A stretch of 7,514 bases of DNA, from NCBI GenBank assembly GCA_903898215.1, contig CAIUEQ010000140.1:1-7514 (forward strand), in the 5' to 3' direction. The translations under genes were made by a program, and so were the position numbers. The stretch comes from an uncultured Bacteroidota bacterium (lineage in GTDB: Bacteria; Bacteroidota; Bacteroidia; UKL13-3). Below the pieces are notes generated by a model. The model was not told where the DNA came from and did not search any database. It saw only the letters and a list, made by a program, of their open reading frames with translations. This document shows positions 1-5,912 of the stretch, piece by piece. Position 1 is the stretch's first letter. Each line of letters starts with the position of its first letter.

Positions 1-1083
1 CTTTTAATTAATTTTAAATCAAGAAAAGATCTTCTTATATTATCCTTAATCTTTATATCATTAGTTTTGGGTTTTGTTAATTCAGGAAATTATGGATATA
101 TATTTCAAAGGATGCAGATTAAAGTTCCTTTTTTGATTTTGCCTTTATGTGCAAGCTCATTGAATATCGATAGAAAAGGATTTCAGACTATATTATTTGT
201 TTTTATGTTATTTACATTTTCACTTGCGACTTATACTTTCATAAATTACATCATTAATTTTGATGTAATTAATGCTGCATACTTAAATTCCAAAGTGATG
301 CCTTCTCCTATAAATCATGTTAGGTTCAGTATTTTACTTGCACTAGCAACATACTCATCATATTTTTTGTTAAAGACAAATTATAACCGGTTTAAGTATA
401 TTAAAACAGTTTTAGTTGTAGTAGGTATGTTTTTGTTTGTTTTTATACACTTATATTCTGTAAGAAGTGGCATTATAGCTATTTACGCCATAGCTTTTAC
501 TGAAACTCTTTCGTATATGATTAAAACTAGATCTTTTAAAAAAGGAATGTCATTTTTTCTTGTTTTAATTTCCTGTAGTATTATTATATTTATGTTTTCA
601 CCAACTCTAAAGAATAAGGTTACAAATACAAAAAGTGATATTGGTATATACAATAGTAAAGGAAATGCAAATTATAATTCATTGTCGACAAGATTAATAT
701 CTTATCAAGTTGCTATTGATTTATTTAAAGAAAATGTATTTTTCGGATGTGGTCTTGGTGATTTAGAAATTAAAAACACAAAGCTTTTTAAAGAAAAATT
801 TCCTGAGATCGAAACTCCTATTATTCCGCATAATGAATTTTTATATTATTTGGCGTCTATGGGAGTAGTAGGTTTTCTAATTTTTATCTTCTGTTTTTTC
901 TTTCCGCTTTTTTATAATAAAAACTATAAAAATGATTTTTTGTTAATGGTATATATTGTATTATTTCTCTCTTTTATGACAGAGCCTATGATAGAGAACC
1001 AACTTGGAGTTGCTGTTACTACCATTTTTATTACATTACCATTAATGATTAAAAAAGAAGAAAGGTTTCAATTATTTTTTTGA
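1..1083 (+). CDS. O-antigen ligase / polymerase-like membrane protein (5' partial)
   Basis: The frame is open from base 1, with no stop before TGA at 1081-1083, so the gene starts outside the window; the TTG at 67 is an internal codon. The visible 360 codons encode a very hydrophobic protein with about nine to ten membrane segments. Two features point to the WaaL/Wzy family. One is the SVRSG motif near codons 153-157, followed by a membrane helix. The other is a large extracytoplasmic loop, with STRLISYQVA and FFGCGLGDL, ending in PHNEFLYYLASMG near codon 276, which carries the His usual in this family. Such proteins join or polymerise undecaprenyl-linked glycans at the periplasmic face of the inner membrane. 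Ligase and polymerase cannot be told apart from sequence alone. The 3' end overlaps the convergent glycosyltransferase by 16 bp. The family call is firm; the substrate is unknown. Confidence 0.85.
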   Translation, partial: LLINFKSRKDLLILSLIFISLVLGFVNSGNYGYIFQRMQIKVPFLILPLCASSLNIDRKGFQTILFVFMLFTFSLATYTFINYIINFDVINAAYLNSKVMPSPINHVRFSILLALATYSSYFLLKTNYNRFKYIKTVLVVVGMFLFVFIHLYSVRSGIIAIYAIAFTETLSYMIKTRSFKKGMSFFLVLISCSIIIFMFSPTLKNKVTNTKSDIGIYNSKGNANYNSLSTRLISYQVAIDLFKENVFFGCGLGDLEIKNTKLFKEKFPEIETPIIPHNEFLYYLASMGVVGFLIFIFCFFFPLFYNKNYKNDFLLMVYIVLFLSFMTEPMIENQLGVAVTTIFITLPLMIKKEERFQLFF

Positions 1084-1100
1084 AGTTGAAACGTTTTTTT
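1057..1100. terminator. possible bidirectional terminator hairpin in the convergent overlap
   Basis: The arm GTTTCAA at 1065-1071 pairs perfectly with TTGAAAC at 1086-1092 around a 14-nt loop. After one G/G mismatch (1064/1093) the stem continues as A-T pairs with two wobbles out to 1057/1100. On the plus strand the right arm ends in seven T's (1094-1100). On the minus strand the complement of the A-rich 1051-1063 stretch supplies a T-rich tail. The hairpin sits exactly where the two convergent genes overlap, so it could stop transcription from both sides. The GC content is low and the loop is long, so this is a structural suggestion only. Confidence 0.4.
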
Positions 1101-1823
1101 ATATTTTAAATAGACTTCTTTCGCATTTATCCTGGCGATTAAAAATCCATATTTCCCATCTAAAAATCCATATTTTATAAAATAGTCTCTGAAAAATCGG
1201 GAGATTGGATTTATTAATATTTTAAACCATGAAGATTTCTTCCCTTTTTGAAAATATGTTTCAGCTGCAATAGTCGAAAAATAATCAGCCTTTTTATAAT
1301 GTTCTTCAATTGTATTATAAGAATAATGTAACAAGTTTCCGGTTAGATGTTTTGTGACACATTCAGATTCTAAAACATATTTATCATGAGGATTGAGTCC
1401 ATCCCATTTGCCTTTTCTACTATCCCAGAATCTTAGTTTTATATCTGGATACCAAGCACCGTGTTTAATCCATTTGCCACAATAATTGTTCAAACGATTG
1501 AAGCTATATCCGTCAAATTCCCAATCAGTTTTTATTTTTTTTATTTCAGTTGTAAGTTTTTTATCGGGAAATTCATCAGCATCCAATGATAAAATATTTG
1601 GAAATTTTGCTTGAGTAATCGCAAAGTTTTTCTGCTCAATATGTCCTTCAAATTTATGTTTTACAATTCGAGCACCTTTACTTTCGGCAATTTCACAAGT
1701 TTTATCTGTTGAAAATGAATCAACAACAACAATATCATCAGCAATGTCAACAATTGAATCGATACAATTAGCAATATTTTGCTCTTCGTTAAAGGTTATT
1801 ATTACAACGCTAATTGGTGTCAT
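1068..1823 (-). CDS. family 2 glycosyltransferase, WaaE/KdtX (LPS-core) type
   Basis: This 251-aa protein should transfer a sugar from a nucleotide donor to a lipopolysaccharide core or related surface glycan at the cytoplasmic membrane. The GT-A fold shows in ISVVIITFNEE at residues 4-14, in VVVDSFSTDKT at 32-42 (nucleotide-sugar binding), and in the metal-binding DADE at 81-84. WYPDIKLRFWD near 124-134 and HYSY at 166-169 are typical of the WaaE/KdtX subgroup. The length is normal for that subgroup, and there are no membrane helices. It starts at ATG 1821-1823, 6 bp after the LysM gene stop, so the two genes are probably co-transcribed. Its 3' end overlaps the convergent ligase-like gene, which fits a shared role in surface polysaccharide assembly. 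The sugar and acceptor cannot be told from the sequence. Confidence 0.88.
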   Translation of the reverse strand: MTPISVVIITFNEEQNIANCIDSIVDIADDIVVVDSFSTDKTCEIAESKGARIVKHKFEGHIEQKNFAITQAKFPNILSLDADEFPDKKLTTEIKKIKTDWEFDGYSFNRLNNYCGKWIKHGAWYPDIKLRFWDSRKGKWDGLNPHDKYVLESECVTKHLTGNLLHYSYNTIEEHYKKADYFSTIAAETYFQKGKKSSWFKILINPISRFFRDYFIKYGFLDGKYGFLIARINAKEVYLKYKKTFQLQKNN

Positions 1824-1829
1824 CGATAA

Positions 1830-2753
1830 TTATTGCGGAAGTGAATATTGTATTTTAACTCTTAATGGAGTATAAACTGCATCAAGTTTTTGAAAGATAG
1901 ATTTATCAATTATAAGAATTTCATCTTTCTCTTTTTGTATAAAAATTCCCGTAACTTTTACATAGAACTGTTTCCCGTCTTCTAGATTAGTTATGAGAAT
2001 TAAAGTTCCTATTGGTAAACTATTATGAAGTATGGATTTCTCCAAACCAACTGTACAATATCCAGTTTCTTCAATAAATGGAGCATTAGAAAGCAGGTAT
2101 TGCGAAGAACCCCTTTTTGCTGAAACAGAATTTAATGAATTCCATTTTTCATAAGGTTTTATTACATACGCGCCATCAACTATTAAACTTTGACCTATTT
2201 CTAGTTTGTTGCTAGTTAGTCCATTCCACTTATAAATAAGTTGAGTTGTGATTTTATATTTTTGTGCGATTTTATTTATGTTTTCACCTTGGGACACAAT
2301 ATGAAATTTTGTTTTCTCCGACTCTTTTGAATCTGCATTTGCATGAGTTTCTTCAACAATTGGGTTTTCGTTTTTCTTTGATGATGAATCAGGAAAAGAT
2401 TTTATGATTTTGTTTTTTGTTGGCAATAATGTTTTTGTTGATATGTCGGTTCTTTTTTTCTCTTTTTGGGGTTCGATAATTACAAAGCTGCTATCATTAG
2501 AAACCAGAGGTATTTTAATCAAATCGCCATTATTAAGTTTATCAGTTTTGTCTGGATTTGCCTCAATTATTTTTCCAGTTTCAATATTGTATCTTCTAGC
2601 AATTGCATATAAACCTTGCCCTTTTTCGGTTTTATGGATGATGAACTTTTTCCCATTAATTGTTTCAATTCTTAATGAATCAAGAGGTTTTGATTCTGAA
2701 ATAACAGAAAACAACAACATACAAAAAAGAAATATTGAACTAATAATTTTCAT
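1830..2753 (-). CDS. exported double-LysM protein with RlpA-like double-psi beta-barrel
   Basis: The 307-aa protein opens with a signal peptide (MKIISSIFLFCMLLFSVIS) and has no other membrane segment, so it should act in the periplasm or at the outer membrane. LysM 1 spans about residues 37-83 (QGLYAIARRYNIETGKIIEANP, then LNNGDLIKIP). A Lys/Ser-rich, low-complexity linker covers about 84-148. LysM 2 spans about 149-193 (VSQGENINKIAQKYKI, then LEIGQSLIV). LysM domains bind peptidoglycan glycans. Residues 226-303 resemble the RlpA double-psi barrel, with HNSLPIGT at 243-250, TNLEDGK at 255-261 and IIDKSIFQKL at 281-290. The DRGPF segment carrying the conserved Asp of lytic RlpA proteins is replaced by VTGIF, so I infer a binding rather than a cleaving role. 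The gene lies 39 bp after the ABM-like gene and 6 bp before the glycosyltransferase. Confidence 0.82.
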   Translation of the reverse strand: MKIISSIFLFCMLLFSVISESKPLDSLRIETINGKKFIIHKTEKGQGLYAIARRYNIETGKIIEANPDKTDKLNNGDLIKIPLVSNDSSFVIIEPQKEKKRTDISTKTLLPTKNKIIKSFPDSSSKKNENPIVEETHANADSKESEKTKFHIVSQGENINKIAQKYKITTQLIYKWNGLTSNKLEIGQSLIVDGAYVIKPYEKWNSLNSVSAKRGSSQYLLSNAPFIEETGYCTVGLEKSILHNSLPIGTLILITNLEDGKQFYVKVTGIFIQKEKDEILIIDKSIFQKLDAVYTPLRVKIQYSLPQ

Positions 2754-2792
2754 ATATTAAAAAGGTATTTACAGATCTTAAAACTTTCTATA

Positions 2793-3089
2793 CTATTTAA
2801 CTTTATCGATAATAAATGTTGACCATGCCAATGGCTTATCATTAAATAATATTTTTGTTTGCGCCCATGTATTTAAAAACAATTCTGAATTACGATAAGC
2901 GTCTAAACTAATTTCATTTTCCCAAGTGCTGTATGTGAAAAATACATTTTTTTGATTCACATCACAAAATAATTCGAGTGACTTACATCCATAAAAATTA
3001 GCGATATAATTTTTCGATGCATTAAACACTCTTAAAAACACGTCAACATTTTCAGGTTGAAATGACATTCGTACAATTCTATTAATCAT
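2793..3089 (-). CDS. small ABM-fold (antibiotic biosynthesis monooxygenase-like) protein
   Basis: This is a 98-aa, single-domain, cytoplasmic protein. The pattern is that of the dimeric alpha/beta-barrel ABM family: RIVRMSFQPENVDVFLRVF at the N-terminus, then a central FFTYSTWENEISLDAYRNSELF and the ending FNDKPLAWSTF. Relatives include heme-degrading and quinone monooxygenases, but many are uncharacterised, so no reaction can be assigned. I chose the ATG at 3087-3089. It overlaps the upstream gene's TAA (ATGATTAA, 8 bp), which suggests translational coupling, and it begins right at the first strand of the domain. An in-frame ATG at 3119 would add ten residues (MKVVKYLLSF), lengthen the overlap to 38 bp and put non-family sequence at the front, so it is less likely. 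The stop is TAG. Confidence 0.75.
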   Translation of the reverse strand: MINRIVRMSFQPENVDVFLRVFNASKNYIANFYGCKSLELFCDVNQKNVFFTYSTWENEISLDAYRNSELFLNTWAQTKILFNDKPLAWSTFIIDKVK

Positions 3090-3858
3090 AAAACTCAATA
3101 AATATTTGACCACCTTCATTTAATCCGAGAAGTTGTCCAGCTTTTCCTGTATTCATTGCTATTTCAAGCATCCCATTTTCATTAAATAAAGCGAGTTCTG
3201 TTCCATTAGAAACGTCACTATAATTTTTGCTTATATAAGATATTTTATCTTTTCTGCGATAAAAAATCGCAAAACGATTCTTGATTTTATTCTCAAATAA
3301 TTTTCTTGAAATATTTGTTATAGCGTTTCCATAGCCATCAATAAAAACAATACTACCTCTTATTAAATTTTCTTCAACAACTGGCGAAACATTTTGCTTA
3401 ATGTTATTAATTTTTGATGGAGTTGTGAATGAATTAAGATTTTCACCATGAATAATTTTTGCAGCTAAACTGATAAATATGTTTTTGTCAGGAAATAAAT
3501 CTTCTTGACTAATCAGGTTTTCGTTTACAGCATATACTTCTTCCGGTTTTTCATTAAACAATAATGAGAAAACTCCATTATCTGCACCGATATAATACTG
3601 CTTATTATGATATATGATCAGAAATTGTTTATGCTTTGTATATGAAGTATCAACTGAAATAATATTAATTGTTTGTTCAGGGAAATTTAAAGATGAATTT
3701 TTTAAAATATATGCAGTTTGCAGAATATCGTGAGGTATTATTGAATGCGAAATATCGATAATAGTTGCATTAGGGATTTTTGAGTAAATCAATCCTTTTA
3801 GCGAAGCTACGTAAGGACTATTATGTCCATAATCGCTAATAAGAGTGATAAATGCCAT
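3082..3858 (-). CDS. SAM hydroxide adenosyltransferase family protein (DUF62)
   Basis: Proteins of this family split S-adenosylmethionine into adenosine and methionine using water; fluorinase and chlorinase are relatives. The 258-aa length is typical. The N-terminal domain shows FITLISDYGHNSPYVASLKG at residues 3-22, IIDISHSIIPHDI at 33-45 and GADNGVFSLLF at 91-101. The C-terminal domain shows VFIDGYGNAITNIS at 171-184 and NGTELALFNENGMLEIA at 218-234. Of the family's Asp-Arg-His triad, Asp70 remains, but the Arg position appears to be Lys77, and the usual FHGRD segment reads FPDKN (Pro123 in place of His). Activity is therefore uncertain. It is the first gene of the minus-strand cluster, starts at ATG 3856-3858, overlaps the ABM-like gene by 8 bp, and is divergent from phoH. 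Confidence 0.88.
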   Translation of the reverse strand: MAFITLISDYGHNSPYVASLKGLIYSKIPNATIIDISHSIIPHDILQTAYILKNSSLNFPEQTINIISVDTSYTKHKQFLIIYHNKQYYIGADNGVFSLLFNEKPEEVYAVNENLISQEDLFPDKNIFISLAAKIIHGENLNSFTTPSKINNIKQNVSPVVEENLIRGSIVFIDGYGNAITNISRKLFENKIKNRFAIFYRRKDKISYISKNYSDVSNGTELALFNENGMLEIAMNTGKAGQLLGLNEGGQIFIEFYD

Positions 3859-3887
3859 GTATTATTTTTTTTATTAAATTCGCCCAA

Positions 3888-3921
3888 CAAAAATATCACT
3901 CGCAAGTATAATTTAATCAAC
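3888..3921 (-). promoter_or_regulatory. candidate Bacteroidota promoter for the minus-strand cluster
   Basis: Read on the minus strand, 3895-3888 is TATTTTTG, an exact match to the Bacteroidota -7 consensus TAnnTTTG. A GTTG at 3921-3918 could serve as the -33 element (consensus TTTG or TTG). The 22-nt spacing is slightly longer than the usual 19-21. The -7 element ends 29 bp before the ATG of the SAM hydrolase-family gene, so the leader would be short. The site lies in the 77-bp divergent spacer shared with phoH. I saw no equally good element for phoH there. This is a pattern match only. Confidence 0.42.
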
Positions 3922-3935
3922 ATTAATTAAAATAA

Positions 3936-4892
3936 TTGGTAAACAAAGAAATCATAATAGACACTATTGAGCCACGTGACCTGCTTGGGGTAAACAATCA
4001 AAATCTTAAAGTTATTCTAAAATATTTCCCCAAACTCAATATAGTTTCAAGAGGAGACAAGCTAATTGTTAAGGGGAGTGTAAGAGAAATTGAACTTTTC
4101 GAACATAAACTTGATGAAATATATAGGTACGTTTTGAAACATGGAACAGTTAATAGTTCAGAATTTGAAAATGTTTTCATTGATAACAAAGTAGATATTG
4201 ATATATCAAATTCTGATTCTAAAAATCACGACTCAGATTCTGATGTAATCCTATATGGAAATCATGGAAAAGTGATTCGTGCAAAAACACCAAATCAGAA
4301 AAAAATGGTTGAGCTCCTAAGTAAAAACGATATTCTTTTTGCAATAGGGCCTGCAGGAACAGGTAAAACATATACTGCAGTTGCTCTTGCTGTAAAAGCA
4401 TTAAAAAATCGAGAGATCAAACGAATTATTTTGGCCAGACCAGCTGTTGAAGCAGGAGAGAGTTTAGGTTTTTTACCCGGAGACATGAAGGAAAAAATTG
4501 ATCCTTACTTGCGACCATTATATGATGCATTGGATGATATGATTCCTCCAGAAAAATTAAAGCAGCACATTGAAAACAGAGTAATAGAAATTGCTCCAAT
4601 GGCTTTTATGCGCGGTCGTACTTTGGATAATGCATATGTTATTCTTGATGAAGCGCAAAATGCAACTGATCTTCAATTGAAAATGTTTTTAACAAGGATG
4701 GGGCCAAGTGCAAAATTTATTATCACAGGAGACCTTACACAAATTGATCTTCCAAAGGCACAGCAATCTGGTTTACTTAAAGCTGTAAAAATTTTAAAAG
4801 AGATTGATGGAATTGACTTTGCCTTTCTTAGTTTTGAGGATGTGGTAAGGCATAAACTCGTAAAAGACATCATTAAAGCATACGAAAATTAA
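3936..4892 (+). CDS. phoH: PhoH family ATPase (PhoH/YbeZ-like)
   Basis: A 318-aa cytoplasmic P-loop ATPase of the PhoH/YbeZ type. In other bacteria this type is linked to RNA metabolism and works with the endoribonuclease YbeY in ribosome maturation; ybeY is not in this window. A small N-terminal region (about residues 1-100) holds GVNNQNLKVILKYFPKLNIV, typical of Bacteroidota PhoH. The ATPase domain follows: KTPNQKKMVELL near 117-128, Walker A GPAGTGKT at 138-145, VILDEAQNATDLQLKMFLTR from 235 with Walker B ILDEAQ, and TGDLTQIDLP at 264-273. Residues 88-103 are a Ser/Asp-rich linker. The start is TTG at 3936. An in-frame TAA lies directly before it, no ATG or GTG follows before the conserved GVNNQN block, and the resulting N-terminus aligns with the family as I recall it. 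Confidence 0.92.
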   Translation: MVNKEIIIDTIEPRDLLGVNNQNLKVILKYFPKLNIVSRGDKLIVKGSVREIELFEHKLDEIYRYVLKHGTVNSSEFENVFIDNKVDIDISNSDSKNHDSDSDVILYGNHGKVIRAKTPNQKKMVELLSKNDILFAIGPAGTGKTYTAVALAVKALKNREIKRIILARPAVEAGESLGFLPGDMKEKIDPYLRPLYDALDDMIPPEKLKQHIENRVIEIAPMAFMRGRTLDNAYVILDEAQNATDLQLKMFLTRMGPSAKFIITGDLTQIDLPKAQQSGLLKAVKILKEIDGIDFAFLSFEDVVRHKLVKDIIKAYEN

Positions 4893-4955
4893 ACAATTTA
4901 TAAATATTAGATGTTTATTAAATGAATTCACTATTTTAGTTTTATAATTTAACCA

Positions 4956-5906
4956 ATGGAAAACGCACTTATTTCAACAAATTATTTTTTTAAAAATCAA
5001 AAAGGATTTTACCGTGGTAAGGTCAGAGATGTATATAATATTAGCGACAAGCTATTAGTAATGGTAGCTTGCGACCGTATCTCGGCATTTGATGTAGTTC
5101 TAAAAAGAGCGATACCTTATAAAGGTCAGGTATTAAATCAAATCGCTTCTTATTTTTTGGATATGGCATCTTCAAGTGTTCCAAATTGGAAGGTTAACTG
5201 TCCTGACCCAAATGTTACAATTGGTTACTATTGCAAACCATACATGGTTGAAATGGTTATTCGTGGGTATCTTTCTGGTCATGCTTGGCGTGAATATAAA
5301 GAAGGCAAACGTGAAATTTGTGGAGTAAAAATGCCTGATGGATTACGCGAAAATGATCCGTTCCCAAATCCAATTATCACACCAACTATAAAAGCAATGC
5401 AAGGTCATGATCTTGATATTTCCAGAGAAGAAATCATCAAGCAGAATCTTGTGAGTAAAGAAGAGTACGAACAAATTGAAGAATATACAAACACTCTTTT
5501 TAAAATTGGATCGGATGCTGCAAAAAAGCAGAATTTAATTTTAGTTGATACTAAATATGAGTTTGGAAATCTTGATGGAAAAATACTATTGATAGATGAA
5601 ATTCATACTCCAGATTCATCACGTTATTTTTATAATGAAACCTATAATGAGATTCAAAATAAAGATCAACAACAACGACAATTATCAAAAGAATTTGTCA
5701 GACAATGGTTAATTGAAAATGGGTTTCAGGGTGAAGAAGGACAACATCAACCATTAATGACTGATGAGTTTGTAGATTCTGTTACTAACAGATATATAGA
5801 ATTGTTTGAACAGATTACAGGAAGTGGATTTGTGAAAGGTGATTATCAAAATATAGAATCACGTATCGAAAAAAATATCAATAATTATTTAGAAACAATA
5901 AATTAA
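4956..5906 (+). CDS. purC: phosphoribosylaminoimidazole-succinocarboxamide (SAICAR) synthase
   Basis: PurC joins aspartate to CAIR with ATP to make SAICAR in de novo purine synthesis, in the cytoplasm. All the signature segments are present: YRGKVRDVY at residues 19-27 (ATP-binding loop), CDRISAFD at 39-46, [16 protein letters not shown] at 99-114, [11 protein letters not shown] at 142-152, [11 protein letters not shown] at 194-204 and [13 protein letters not shown] at 212-224. At 316 aa it belongs to the long form seen in Bacteroidota and yeast rather than the short (about 237 aa) enterobacterial form. The start ATG lies 63 bp after phoH, with no convincing terminator between, so co-transcription with phoH is possible. 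It stops 6 bp before the secreted NHL protein. Nothing in it looks degraded. Confidence 0.96.
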   Translation: MENALISTNYFFKNQKGFYRGKVRDVYNISDKLLVMVACDRISAFDVVLKRAIPYKGQVLNQIASYFLDMASSSVPNWKVNCPDPNVTIGYYCKPYMVEMVIRGYLSGHAWREYKEGKREICGVKMPDGLRENDPFPNPIITPTIKAMQGHDLDISREEIIKQNLVSKEEYEQIEEYTNTLFKIGSDAAKKQNLILVDTKYEFGNLDGKILLIDEIHTPDSSRYFYNETYNEIQNKDQQQRQLSKEFVRQWLIENGFQGEEGQHQPLMTDEFVDSVTNRYIELFEQITGSGFVKGDYQNIESRIEKNINNYLETIN

Positions 5907-5912
5907 AACCCA

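Noticed and set aside
2404..2760. 118-codon plus-strand open frame opposite the LysM gene
   Set aside because: It lies wholly antisense to a well-supported signal-peptide/LysM protein. Its hydrophobic translation is what the complement of a Lys-rich linker gives, and it shows no motif.
2754..2792. Promoter for the LysM gene in the 39-bp gap
   Set aside because: A TACCTTTT on the minus strand is one base off the -7 consensus, but no -33 element lies at suitable spacing, and the gap fits an operon.
4890..4917. Inverted repeat TAAACA / TGTTTA after phoH as a terminator
   Set aside because: Only six AT-rich pairs around a 16-nt loop, with no T-run after it. It is too weak in such AT-rich DNA to call.
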